Assembly: GCA_900319235.1 (NCBI GenBank)
Contig: ONNR01000001.1
Coordinates: 84,035-148,034 of the forward strand
Direction: 5' to 3'
DNA from: an uncultured Prevotellaceae bacterium
GTDB taxonomy: Bacteria; Bacteroidota; Bacteroidia; Bacteroidales; UBA3663
Length of the DNA stretch: 64,000 bases
The notes under the pieces: generated by a model
The model's input: the letters and a program-made list of their open reading frames with translations, nothing else
The model's database searches: none
Told to the model about the DNA's origin: nothing
Position numbers and translations under genes: made by a program
Shown: positions 9,687-18,887 of the stretch, in pieces
Layout: the number at the start of each line of letters is the position of its first letter
How positions within the stretch are numbered: the stretch's first letter is position 1

Positions 9687-11144
9687 ATGGGAAATCCACA
9701 AGAAAAGAAAACTAATTGGCGCTGGTATCTCTGTGTCCTCTTGTTCGTGGCTACCACCGTGAATTATCTGGACCGTCAGGTACTTTCGATGACCTGGAAG
9801 GAGTTCATCGCACCTGAGTTCCACTGGACCGATAGCGATTACGGCACAATCACTGGTATCTTCTCCATCATCTATGCTGTTGCTTGTCTCTTTGCTGGTA
9901 AGTTCATCGACTGGATGGGCACCAAGAAGGGTTATCTTTGGGCAATCGGCGTATGGAGCCTTGGTGCATGTTTGCACGCTGGCTGCGGATGGGTTACCAT
10001 GAAGTATACGGGCCTTGCCGACGTTGAGGCACTTCGCGCCGTACAGGCTGGCTCCGACCTGGCTGTTGCTATTGCTACCGTTTCGGTTTATCTCTTCCTC
10101 TTCTGCCGTACTGTCCTTGCTATGGGTGAGGCTGGCAACTTCCCGGCTGCCATCAAGGTTACTGCCGAGTACTTCCCCAAGAAGGACCGTGCTTTCGCAA
10201 CCTCTATCTTCAATGCCGGTGCTTCGGTAGGTGCTCTTGCAGCTCCTCTTACCATCCCTGCATTGGCTAAGGCTTGGGGTTGGGAAATGGCATTCATCAT
10301 CATCGGTGGTCTTGGCTTCATCTGGATGTTCTTCTGGGCATTCATGTATGACAAGCCTGAAAAGTCCAGCCATGTGAATGCTGCCGAGCTCGACTACATC
10401 CAGCAGGACGATGCTGCCGAAGCAGCTGCTGCAGCTGAGGCTGCTGCCACTACTGCCGAGGAGCCTTCGATTGGCTTGCTCGAGACCCTCAAGTTCAAGC
10501 AGACCTGGGCATTCATCTTCGGTAAGTTCCTGACCGATGGTGTTTGGTGGTTCTTCCTTTTCTGGGCACCCGCTTACTTCCAGGATCAGTTCGGTTACAA
10601 GGCTTCGTCGGGCATGGGTCAGGCACTCATCTTCACGTTGTACTTCATCGTTACGTTCCTCTCCATCTATGGTGGCTATCTGCCAAAGCTCTTCGTCGAG
10701 AAGAAGGGTATGGAGCCTTATTCAGGACGTATGCGTGCAATGTTGATCTTTGCGTTCTTCCCCATCTTCGCCCTCTTTGCCCAGCCTCTTGGTGCTTACA
10801 GCGCTTGGTGGCCGGCAATCATCATCGGTTTGGCAGGCGCTGGTCACCAGGCTTGGTCGGCCAACCTTTATTCTACCGTTGGTGATATGTTTCCGAAGTC
10901 TTGTGTCGCTACCATTACAGGTATCGGCCAGATGATGGGAGGATTCGGATCATTCTGCATCAACAAGGGTTCTGGCGAACTCTTTGACTATGCAGCTGGT
11001 CAAGGCGCTGCTTTCACCTTCTTCGGTTTCGAAGGCAAGCCCGCTGCCTACATGATTGTATTCTGCATCTGCGCAGTTGCATATCTCATCGCCTGGAACA
11101 TCATGCATGCACTTGTTCCAAAGTACAAGAAGATTGAACTCTAA
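9687..11144 (+). CDS. MFS hexuronate transporter (ExuT-like)
   Basis: Inner-membrane proton symporter of the anion:cation symporter branch of the major facilitator superfamily, 485 residues, about 12 membrane segments. 'TVNYLDRQVLS' in helix 1 and 'FAGKFIDWMGTKKGY' between helices 2 and 3 are typical of ExuT/GudP-type carriers. Last gene of the uxaC-kdgK-kdgA run, so hexuronate import is the natural role. The central cytoplasmic loop contains an Ala/Glu-rich insertion (DDAAEAAAAAEAAATTAEE) that looks like a low-complexity expansion. Confidence 0.88.
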   Translation: MGNPQEKKTNWRWYLCVLLFVATTVNYLDRQVLSMTWKEFIAPEFHWTDSDYGTITGIFSIIYAVACLFAGKFIDWMGTKKGYLWAIGVWSLGACLHAGCGWVTMKYTGLADVEALRAVQAGSDLAVAIATVSVYLFLFCRTVLAMGEAGNFPAAIKVTAEYFPKKDRAFATSIFNAGASVGALAAPLTIPALAKAWGWEMAFIIIGGLGFIWMFFWAFMYDKPEKSSHVNAAELDYIQQDDAAEAAAAAEAAATTAEEPSIGLLETLKFKQTWAFIFGKFLTDGVWWFFLFWAPAYFQDQFGYKASSGMGQALIFTLYFIVTFLSIYGGYLPKLFVEKKGMEPYSGRMRAMLIFAFFPIFALFAQPLGAYSAWWPAIIIGLAGAGHQAWSANLYSTVGDMFPKSCVATITGIGQMMGGFGSFCINKGSGELFDYAAGQGAAFTFFGFEGKPAAYMIVFCICAVAYLIAWNIMHALVPKYKKIEL

Positions 11145-11168
11145 CGTACTTTTCAAGTATTTTTAATC

Positions 11169-11205
11169 AAAACCACCCATATGTTTGGCATATTTGGGTG
11201 GTTTT
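11169..11205 (+). terminator. Terminator of the uxaC operon
   Basis: AAAACCACCCA pairs with TGGGTGGTTTT around a 15-base loop, followed by TGTTTTGCTTTTTTTC, 25 bases after the transporter stop codon. Confidence 0.9.
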
Positions 11206-11273
11206 GTTTTGCTTTTTTTCATCATTTTTACTTGCTTTTTCGTCCAAATTCTTCAAAATACCAAAAAGTGGGT

Positions 11274-11426
11274 ATTGAATGAACGCCAAAATTGCCCTAC
11301 CTTTGCAGCGTCAAAAATGATAATTTGTTTTATATCATAATAAATAGTTTAAGAAGAAATAGTTGGTACTAATAGAAGTGCAAATGGGCCGCGCGTGAGC
11401 GTAGCCCTTTTTGTTACTATTCTATT
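11274..11426 (+). ncRNA. Candidate short RNA or leader with its own promoter and terminator
   Basis: ATTG at 11274-11277 and TACCTTTG at 11298-11305, 20 bases apart, form a promoter. About 65 bases downstream a long hairpin spans 11371-11426: AATAGAA, GT, CAAA and GGGC on the left pair in order with GCCC, TTTG, AC and TTCTATT on the right, and the right arm carries a T-run. A transcript of roughly 115 bases would end there. A second promoter (11460-11491) follows for the next gene, so this is either a small RNA or an attenuator. No ORF is visible in it. Confidence 0.4.
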
Positions 11427-11459
11427 CGTTAATTATTTTTTGAAAATCTCCACGAAAAG

Positions 11460-11491
11460 TTTGCAACATTCATAAAAAAACACTATCTTTG
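11460..11491 (+). promoter_or_regulatory. Promoter of the beta-helix/GH31/methyltransferase locus
   Basis: TTTG at 11460-11463 and TATCTTTG at 11484-11491 with a 20-base spacer, 39 bases before the start codon of the beta-helix gene: a near-perfect consensus. Confidence 0.75.
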
Positions 11492-11530
11492 CCCCCGAAA
11501 TACATATATTAATACGCACACGCATACGAC

Positions 11531-13399
11531 ATGAAAGCGAAATCTGTATTGTTGTCTATGGTTATGGCATTGTCAGGCTCTATTTGCTTAGCAGAGCCTG
11601 TGCATATCTATGCTTCTCCCAATGGATTATCACCACACGAGGCGCTTCGTGAAGCACGCGAAATGCGGCGTCTGCATAAGGTCGGTGCTTCTGACACGCT
11701 GTATATTCATCTTGCCGAGGGAACCTATTATCTTGGTGAGACGTTGTTCGTGCGACCCGAGGATAGTGGTACTCCTTCTTCTCCCACGGTTATTATTGGT
11801 GCCGAGAATGGGAAATCTGTACTGAGTGGAGGTGTGCCTCTTAAGATGCATCAAGATTTAAATACCTGCAAGATTTCCCCGATTTATGAATCTTATGCTC
11901 TAAACGGTCGAAATCCTATATCTATTCGACAACTATGGCAGGATGACCGCAAGTTGCCACACGCCTCGCTCGTTCCACTCGACAGTATGATCAATATCGT
12001 TGATTTTCGTAAAGAGGAACGTGAGGTTTGGATTCCTTTGTCAGCATTCCAGCCTTTCCTGCAAAGTGATGTCGATCAGGAAATAAGCAATCTTGAGATG
12101 ATTTTGCACCAGCGTTGGGCCATTGCTATCCTTCGTGTAAAGAGTTACGTCATCGAAGGAGACATCGTCAAACTGAAATTCGAGGAACCCGAGTCCAGGC
12201 TTGAGTTCGAGCACCCTTGGCCCCAACCCGTCGTCAACGAGGATAGGGGAGATGGTGTACTCCGAACTTCTTCGTTCAATCTGCTGGGCGGAAAAGGTTT
12301 CATAAAGCCCGGTACTTGGTATCAGGATAATTCCACGGGTATCCTTCACTATTATCCCAAGGAAGATGATTGTTATAATGAAGATAAATGTTCTAAAAAA
12401 GAATATCTTGCTGAAGGCAAACAGGATTGTGCCAGCAAAACATTCACAGCCCCCGTGCTTCAAACTATTGTAGAAGTCAATGGCTCCCTCGAGCGCCCTG
12501 TGCATGACATCATTTTCCGGCATGTAAGTTTCCAGCATGCAGCATGGAATCGTCCTTCCTTCAAAGGCCACGTCACCTTGCAGGGAGGGATGTATCTCCT
12601 CGATGCCTATAAACTGCAGATACCTGGATTGCCCGAAAAGGAATATCTTGAAAATCAGGCGTGGATTGAACGCCCTGAAGCCGCGGTAAGTGTACGTGGC
12701 GGTCAGCGCATCAACTTCGAAGGCTGTGAGTTCACGCATCTCGGAGCAACTGGTCTCGACTACGTTTGGGCAGATTCAGCCTGCGTGGTGAAGAGTTGTC
12801 ACTTCCACGACATTGGAGGTACAGCCTTGGCGCTTGGAGCTTTCCCCGATCGTGGCTTCGAGACACACGTTCCCTTCCGCCCCGTCAATATGCGTGAGCT
12901 TTGTTCCGACTTCCTCATTGCTGATAATCTGATTGAGGACGTCACCAACGAGGATTGGGGATGTGTCGGCATCGGAGCCGGCTATGTCGCCGACTGCATC
13001 ATCGAACACAACATCGTCCGTGATGTCAACTATTCCGGCATTTGCGTGGGCTGGGGATGGACGCCGCTCGACTCCGGCATGAAGAACAATCACATCCGTG
13101 GCAACAAGGTCTATCGTTTCGCGAAGATGCTTTATGATGCCGGTGGCATCTACACGCTTTCCTATATGCCGGGTTCGACCATCGAAGACAATATCATCGA
13201 CGAGATCTATCCTCCGAAATATGCCACCAATCTTCGTGGATTCTATATCTATCTCGACGAAGCCACCGATGGCGTGACGATTCGCAACAATTGGTGTCCC
13301 GAAGAACGATTCGGCGATAATCGCCCCGGGCCTGATGTACATTGGATAAATAACGGCCCCAAGGCCACACCCAATACCGATTGGCTCAAAAGCAAGTAA
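11531..13399 (+). CDS. Exported right-handed beta-helix protein, GH141-like
   Basis: 622 residues with an N-terminal signal peptide (MKAKSVLLSMVMALSGSICLA). The rest is a right-handed parallel beta-helix: 'INFEGCEFTHLGATGLDYVW', 'CVVKSCHFHDIGGTALALG' and 'CIIEHNIVRDVNYSGICVGW' are successive coils. The pattern recalls family GH141 (alpha-L-fucosidase or xylan-active enzymes), though the family call is from memory of signatures only. It is the first gene of a locus with GH31, a corrinoid methyltransferase, a symporter and a regulator, so a role in trimming a plant glycan in the periplasm is inferred. Confidence 0.65.
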   Translation: MKAKSVLLSMVMALSGSICLAEPVHIYASPNGLSPHEALREAREMRRLHKVGASDTLYIHLAEGTYYLGETLFVRPEDSGTPSSPTVIIGAENGKSVLSGGVPLKMHQDLNTCKISPIYESYALNGRNPISIRQLWQDDRKLPHASLVPLDSMINIVDFRKEEREVWIPLSAFQPFLQSDVDQEISNLEMILHQRWAIAILRVKSYVIEGDIVKLKFEEPESRLEFEHPWPQPVVNEDRGDGVLRTSSFNLLGGKGFIKPGTWYQDNSTGILHYYPKEDDCYNEDKCSKKEYLAEGKQDCASKTFTAPVLQTIVEVNGSLERPVHDIIFRHVSFQHAAWNRPSFKGHVTLQGGMYLLDAYKLQIPGLPEKEYLENQAWIERPEAAVSVRGGQRINFEGCEFTHLGATGLDYVWADSACVVKSCHFHDIGGTALALGAFPDRGFETHVPFRPVNMRELCSDFLIADNLIEDVTNEDWGCVGIGAGYVADCIIEHNIVRDVNYSGICVGWGWTPLDSGMKNNHIRGNKVYRFAKMLYDAGGIYTLSYMPGSTIEDNIIDEIYPPKYATNLRGFYIYLDEATDGVTIRNNWCPEERFGDNRPGPDVHWINNGPKATPNTDWLKSK

Positions 13400-13476
13400 T
13401 TGCTCTTCCATTATAAATTGAAATTCCATTGTAATTAAAATTCCATTGCAAGTTATATATTCTTTTGTCTAAATAT

Positions 13477-15819
13477 ATGAAACAGACAAACTACTATCTA
13501 TTCGATTTCCTCGACTTCGACCCTGCCTTGCAACAGGATGAGTACCTTTGGAAATCTTATTGTCCCCGAAATGTAGAAGCTCGTGACGGCGCTGTATATA
13601 TCACCGTTCCCTATCAGCGACAAGTGCGTCAGAATGATATGCTTGCCGACCTTTCTGTTCCTCAGCGCGAATTCACGTTGATCATTAAGGCATATACCCA
13701 CAATATCATACGAGTATTCACGTCGTTCGATGGCTCTGAACCCGTCAATCAGGACGATATGCTGTGCTGGCATAAGAAGATACGCCCCATCGAGCTCAGT
13801 GTGAACGAAGATGCGGGATTCTATTGGATGGTCGATGGCAATGGAGAGGTGCGCGCCACGCTCAATTGTGCCGAACCCGTCATCGAATTCTGGAGCGACC
13901 TGCAGCCTGCTCCTCAGCCTACCCTCGACCTGAAGCTCTATCCTGAAGGTGCCAAGAGCGAGGATATTGCCGAAGGGACTGCCAAGAGTGTCAATCTCTC
14001 GGCCTACGATCATTTCTCGCCTCCGCGTTATGATGCCCTTCCCTTGGCTTTTGTCGAGCGTTGTGGCAAGCCTGCTACCGCTACGATGAGTTTCGAATGT
14101 CTTCCCGACGAGTGTTTCGTCGGCACGGGCGAGCGTTTCGCCAAGATGGACCTTTCGGGACATACCTTCCAGCTCAAGAACCAGGATGGCCAGGGCGTCA
14201 ACAATCGTCGTTGCTACAAGAATATCCCGTTCTATCTGTCCAGCCGCATGTATGGCGTCTTCTACCACACGTCGTCCTATTGCAAACTGTCCTTCGCCGA
14301 TCATTCGACACGAAGTGTGCAGTTCCTCAGCGAAGAGCCGGTCATCGACGCTTTCATCATCGGCGGCAATACGCCCGAACAGATCCTGCACGGATATCGC
14401 TGCCTGACGGGATTCCCTCCAATGCTTCCGCTTTGGAGTTTCGGCATTTGGATGAGCCGAATGACCTATTTCTCGGCCGATGAAGTCAATAGCATCTGCA
14501 ATCGTCTGCGTGCCGAACATTATCCCTGCGACGTGATTCATCTGGATACCGGTTGGTTCAAGACCGACTGGCTCTGCGAATGGAAGTTCAACGAGGAACG
14601 TTTCCCCGATCCATTGAAGTTCATTCACGACCTCAAGGACAAGGGCTATCGTGTGAGCCTTTGGCAATTGCCCTACATTGCCGAGGATGCCGAACAGATC
14701 ACCGAGGCCCGCGCCAATCACTACATCGCCGAACCTCAGAAGAAGGAGCTTCAACAGGCCGAGGAAGGGCGTTCGAATTTCTCGTCGCTCGATTATGCCG
14801 GCACCATCGACTTCACTTCGTCCGCGGCCACTGCTTGGTACAAGAGCCTTTTGAAGCGCTTGCTCGAAATGGGTGTGACCTGCATCAAGACCGATTTTGG
14901 CGAGAACATCCACATGGATGCAAAATACTTTGGCATGCCCGCCGAGAAGTTGAACAACCTCTACGCACTGCTTTATCAGAAGGCTGCTTTCGAGATCACG
15001 AAGGAGGTTTGCGGCAATCCATCGCATTATGCCAAGGCATTCGATACCACTGAAAATGCCGGCATCGTTTGGGCACGTAGTGCCTGGGCGGGTTGTCAGC
15101 GTTATCCCTTGCATTGGGGTGGCGATTCGGCACATTCCTGGGATGGCTTGGCCGGCAGTCTCAAGGGAGGCCTGCACTTCGGCCTTTCGGGATTCTCGTT
15201 CTGGAGCCACGATGTGCCAGGTTTCCACAGTTTGCCCAACTTTATGAACTCTCCTCTGCACGACGATATCTACGTGCGCTGGACGCAGTTTGGCGTCTTC
15301 TCGAGCCACATCCGCTATCACGGCAGCCACCAGCGTGAGCCCTGGTGCTATCCGGCCATTGCGCCCATTGTGAAGCGTTGGTGGAAGTTGCGCTATCACC
15401 TCTTGCCCTATATCTACGACGAGGCAAGGAAATCGACCGTGAGCGGCAATCCGATGGTGCGTGCCCTGCTCATCCAGCATCCCGACGATCCGACCGTTTG
15501 GCATATCGACGATGAGTATTACTTCGGCTCGAAGTTCCTGTGCTGTCCTGTGATGAACAGCCGCAATCGTCGCAACATTTATCTGCCGGCAGGTGAGTGG
15601 GTGAATTTCTTCACCGGAACGCGCTACGACATGGCTGAGGGCGGTTGGCTCCTCGATCAGGAAGTGCCGCTCGACGAGATGCCTGTCTTCGTTCGTCCCG
15701 GCACCGAGATACCCATCTATTTCGACGAAGTGGATTGCACCGACCAGATGGATCTCGACAAGGCCGAAATGCTTGTCGTCGATGACGACTTTAATCCGAA
15801 AAACTGGAACCTATTATGA
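13477..15819 (+). CDS. GH31 alpha-glycosidase (YicI/alpha-xylosidase-like)
   Basis: Retaining alpha-glycosidase of family 31, 780 residues from the ATG at 13477; a TTG four codons upstream is a less likely start. No signal peptide is visible, so it is probably cytoplasmic. The nucleophile is in 'CIKTDFGEN' (Asp about 473) and the acid/base in 'WGGDSAHSWDGL' (Asp about 550); KTDFGE is the form found in YicI-type alpha-xylosidases, though alpha-glucosidases cannot be excluded. Its stop codon overlaps the start codon of the methyltransferase gene (ATGA at 15816-15819), implying translational coupling. Confidence 0.88.
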   Translation: MKQTNYYLFDFLDFDPALQQDEYLWKSYCPRNVEARDGAVYITVPYQRQVRQNDMLADLSVPQREFTLIIKAYTHNIIRVFTSFDGSEPVNQDDMLCWHKKIRPIELSVNEDAGFYWMVDGNGEVRATLNCAEPVIEFWSDLQPAPQPTLDLKLYPEGAKSEDIAEGTAKSVNLSAYDHFSPPRYDALPLAFVERCGKPATATMSFECLPDECFVGTGERFAKMDLSGHTFQLKNQDGQGVNNRRCYKNIPFYLSSRMYGVFYHTSSYCKLSFADHSTRSVQFLSEEPVIDAFIIGGNTPEQILHGYRCLTGFPPMLPLWSFGIWMSRMTYFSADEVNSICNRLRAEHYPCDVIHLDTGWFKTDWLCEWKFNEERFPDPLKFIHDLKDKGYRVSLWQLPYIAEDAEQITEARANHYIAEPQKKELQQAEEGRSNFSSLDYAGTIDFTSSAATAWYKSLLKRLLEMGVTCIKTDFGENIHMDAKYFGMPAEKLNNLYALLYQKAAFEITKEVCGNPSHYAKAFDTTENAGIVWARSAWAGCQRYPLHWGGDSAHSWDGLAGSLKGGLHFGLSGFSFWSHDVPGFHSLPNFMNSPLHDDIYVRWTQFGVFSSHIRYHGSHQREPWCYPAIAPIVKRWWKLRYHLLPYIYDEARKSTVSGNPMVRALLIQHPDDPTVWHIDDEYYFGSKFLCCPVMNSRNRRNIYLPAGEWVNFFTGTRYDMAEGGWLLDQEVPLDEMPVFVRPGTEIPIYFDEVDCTDQMDLDKAEMLVVDDDFNPKNWNLL

Positions 15820-18800
15820 CTTGGAAATCCAATTTGGCTGAGACCAAGAGACATTACGTCAATTGGTGGAATCATCGGGGCATTGTGCTCAATATGTGGG
15901 AACACTTCCAGCAGGGAGTGGCTCCGCACGGACCGTATGCAGGCGAAAAGCCTATCGTGTTGACGCAGGAGGCCGCCAACAATTACGGTACGGGTAGTTT
16001 CAATCTGCCCGGAGCGCCGCAGACAAAGGATCTGAATCAGCGATGGTTCGATCCCCAATGGCGTGCCGAATTCCTCGATTGGTACGTCGGTCATTCCTGC
16101 CTCATGGCCGATATGCTCCCTGTTGCCAACACGCAGTTGGGACCGGGTTCGATGGCCGCTATCCTGGGCAGTGTGTTCGAAGGGGGAGAGGATACGATTT
16201 GGATTCATCCCGACCTGCATTATTCCGACGATTTCCGCTTTGATCCCAACCATCCCAATTTCAAGTTGCATAAGGATCTGCTCAAGGCTTGTGTCGAACG
16301 GTCAAAGGGCAATTACTACGTCGGTATGCCCGACCTGATGGAAGGCCTTGACGTGCTGGCTGCGATGAAAGGCACCGACAAGGTGCTGATGGATACCCTG
16401 ACGCAACCCGATCTGCTGGAGGAGCAGATGCAGCGCATCAACGATGCCTATTTCGAGGTGTTCGACGCGCTCTACGACATCATTCGTTTCGACGGTCGCG
16501 ATTGCGGTGGTCCCCTCGATCCCGATTATCGGGGCGCCAATTTCGGAACTGATGGCGAGATGGCATTCTGCTATTTCTCGTTGTGGGCGCCGGGCAAGCT
16601 CACCAAGCTGCAGAGCGACATCTCGACGATGCTTTCGGTCGAGGATTATCGTCGTTTCGTGCAGCCGTTCATTCGCCAGCAGGCACAGAGGATTCCCTAT
16701 ACGCTCTATCATCTCGATGGCGTTGGCGCGATGCGTCATCTTCCTTCACTCCTTGATGTTGAGGAACTTAAGGCCATCCAATGGACACCTGGCGTCGGCC
16801 AACCGCAGGGTGGTGACCCCAAGTGGTACGACCTCTATAAGCAGATTCTTGCGGGCGGCAAGTCCATTATGGCTTGTTGGGTTACGGTCGATGAACTTCG
16901 TCCTTTGCTCGACAATATCGGTGGCGATGGTGTGCATCTCGAAATGGATTTCCACAACGAGGCCGAGGTTGAGCAGGCACTTCGCATCATCGAGGAGTAT
17001 CAGACGTCGGAGGTCGAAAAGAAGGTGGACGAATGTATTCGTTTGGGCGATATGTCCGAAGAAAAGGCTTCGAAAACCGGTAAGCGCAAAGTCGTCGAAG
17101 GCGAATCGCTCACCATCGAGGCTCCTTCTTTCTCCGAAGCCATTGGCGATTCCGAACGTATCTTCCTGCTCGATGGTGGTATGGGAACTATGATTCAGCA
17201 GTACGATCTTGTTGAGGCGGATTTCGGTGGTCATCCCGGTTGCAACGATTACCTTTGTCTGAGCAAGCCCGAGGTGATTCAGGACATCCATCGCAGGTAT
17301 CTGATGGCAGGGTCGGACATCATCGAGACAAATACCTTCAGCGCCCAGCGTATCTCCCTGAAGGATTGGGAACTTGAGCAGGAAGTAAGGAATGTGAACC
17401 TTGCGGCAGCTCGTATCGCCCGTCAGATGGCCGATGCCTTCACGCTGACCAATCCTTCGAAACCTCGCTTCGTCCTGGGTTCGGTAGGTCCTACCAACAA
17501 GACCTGCAGTTTCAGCAGCGGTGATGAGCCCGCGCTCGACTACAATGCGCTGAAAGCCGCCTATCAGGAACAGATTGAAGCCCTTGCCGAGGGCGGTGTC
17601 GATGGCATCTTGATCGAGACCATCTTCGACACCTTGAATGCGCAAGCTGCTGTCGAGGCTGCCCAGGCCGTGAAACTCCCCGTGATGCTCAGTTTCGCAC
17701 AGGTCAACGACCAGGGCGTGAATATGAACGGGCAGGATGTGTTCGCTTTCATCGACGACATTTGCCGAAAGTACGACATCTTCTCCGTGGGCTTGAACTG
17801 CTCGTCGGGTGCTGCCCAGATGGCTCCGATTATCGAGGACCTTGCGGCGCGTGTCCAGTGTCGCGTGAGCGCCTATCCCAACGCCGGTATCCCGAATGCG
17901 AAGGGCAGGTACGAGCAAAGCGGGGAGGAGTTTGCCCGTCAATGCTGGAGTATGATTGATAGCCACAGCGTCGATATCATCGGCGGATGTTGCGGCACTA
18001 CCGACCAGCATATCTCCGCCCTCCGTCCTCTGCTCGAACCTGCCCCCGGATGCTTCGTCAGCCCCAAGGGCGAAACTGCTGCCCGCCCTCGCTACAAGCA
18101 GCTCTATCGGGCGCCGATAGGTGGGAATAATCGGAGTACTCAGAAAACTCCGAGTACTCCGAATACTCCGAGTACTCCGACCACTCCGAGCTCTCCGACA
18201 AACACCCCCTCTCAGCCCCTTGATCCCAAGGAGCGCCTCCTGCAAGCCATCGTCGCTGGAAAGCAGGACGAGGCCCTCGAAGCCACCAAGGCGGCCCTGG
18301 ACGAAGGTGCCGATGCCACCAGCCTGATCAACAATCAGATGATTTGCGCGATGGGAATGGTGGGCAAGAACTTCGAGGAGGGAAAGGCTTTCGTGCCTCA
18401 GTTGCTGATGGCAGGTCGCGCCATGAAGGCGGCGTTGGGCTACATCAAGCAGCACGAGGCCGCCCAAGGCAAATCGGCATCCATACAGTCGATCGGAAAG
18501 ATTGTCATCGGAACGGTGAAGGGCGACCTCCACGACATCGGCAAGAACCTCGTCGCCTCGATGCTCGAAGGTTCCGGCTTTGAGGTTGTGAACATCGGCA
18601 TCGATATCGACGCTGATACTTTTGTCAAGGCGGTTGTCGATAATCACGCCGATATCCTTTGCCTCTCGGCGCTTCTCACCACCACGATGACCTATATGAA
18701 GGATGTGCTCGATGCACTCCAGAAGGCCGGCATTCGCGACAAGGTGAAGGTGATGGTGGGCGGTGCGCCCGTCAGTCAGCAGTTTGCCGATGAGATTGGG

Positions 18801-18869
18801 GCCGATGGTTATTCGTCGAATGCCAACGAAGCCGTGACTGTTGCAAAGAAATTGTTGAACATTAACTAA
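15816..18869 (+). CDS. Three-module corrinoid methyltransferase: UroD-like + homocysteine methyltransferase + B12-binding
   Basis: A 1017-residue fusion. Residues ~1-400 resemble uroporphyrinogen-decarboxylase-fold methyltransferases (MtaA/CmuA superfamily), with 'YHLDGVGAMRHLPSLL' at 298-313. Residues ~446-740 match the homocysteine-binding barrel of MetH: 'LLDGGMGTMIQ', the zinc cysteine in 'GLNCSSG' (Cys662) and the pair in 'GGCCGTTD' (Cys725, Cys726). A Thr/Pro/Ser linker (776-800) leads to a B12 cap helix domain (~803-885) and a cobalamin domain with 'GDLHDIGKNLV' (His906 as cobalt ligand). The folate and AdoMet-reactivation domains of MetH are absent. Inference: the UroD-like module takes a methyl group from an unknown donor, passes it to bound cobalamin and on to homocysteine, making methionine. 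Coupling to GH31 suggests a methylated sugar as donor. It is not ordinary MetH. Confidence 0.85.
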   Translation: MTWKSNLAETKRHYVNWWNHRGIVLNMWEHFQQGVAPHGPYAGEKPIVLTQEAANNYGTGSFNLPGAPQTKDLNQRWFDPQWRAEFLDWYVGHSCLMADMLPVANTQLGPGSMAAILGSVFEGGEDTIWIHPDLHYSDDFRFDPNHPNFKLHKDLLKACVERSKGNYYVGMPDLMEGLDVLAAMKGTDKVLMDTLTQPDLLEEQMQRINDAYFEVFDALYDIIRFDGRDCGGPLDPDYRGANFGTDGEMAFCYFSLWAPGKLTKLQSDISTMLSVEDYRRFVQPFIRQQAQRIPYTLYHLDGVGAMRHLPSLLDVEELKAIQWTPGVGQPQGGDPKWYDLYKQILAGGKSIMACWVTVDELRPLLDNIGGDGVHLEMDFHNEAEVEQALRIIEEYQTSEVEKKVDECIRLGDMSEEKASKTGKRKVVEGESLTIEAPSFSEAIGDSERIFLLDGGMGTMIQQYDLVEADFGGHPGCNDYLCLSKPEVIQDIHRRYLMAGSDIIETNTFSAQRISLKDWELEQEVRNVNLAAARIARQMADAFTLTNPSKPRFVLGSVGPTNKTCSFSSGDEPALDYNALKAAYQEQIEALAEGGVDGILIETIFDTLNAQAAVEAAQAVKLPVMLSFAQVNDQGVNMNGQDVFAFIDDICRKYDIFSVGLNCSSGAAQMAPIIEDLAARVQCRVSAYPNAGIPNAKGRYEQSGEEFARQCWSMIDSHSVDIIGGCCGTTDQHISALRPLLEPAPGCFVSPKGETAARPRYKQLYRAPIGGNNRSTQKTPSTPNTPSTPTTPSSPTNTPSQPLDPKERLLQAIVAGKQDEALEATKAALDEGADATSLINNQMICAMGMVGKNFEEGKAFVPQLLMAGRAMKAALGYIKQHEAAQGKSASIQSIGKIVIGTVKGDLHDIGKNLVASMLEGSGFEVVNIGIDIDADTFVKAVVDNHADILCLSALLTTTMTYMKDVLDALQKAGIRDKVKVMVGGAPVSQQFADEIGADGYSSNANEAVTVAKKLLNIN
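18131..18203 (+). repeat. 9-base minisatellite encoding a Thr-Pro-Ser linker
   Basis: About seven degenerate copies of ACTCCGAGT, in frame inside the methyltransferase fusion, encode the flexible linker between its homocysteine and B12 modules (TPSTPNTPSTPTTPSSP). Confidence 0.85.
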
Positions 18870-18887
18870 TAAAGGGATAATCTGACC

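Noticed and set aside
13498..15504. 668-residue minus-strand frame over GH31
   Set aside because: Antisense shadow; the plus-strand protein carries both GH31 catalytic motifs.
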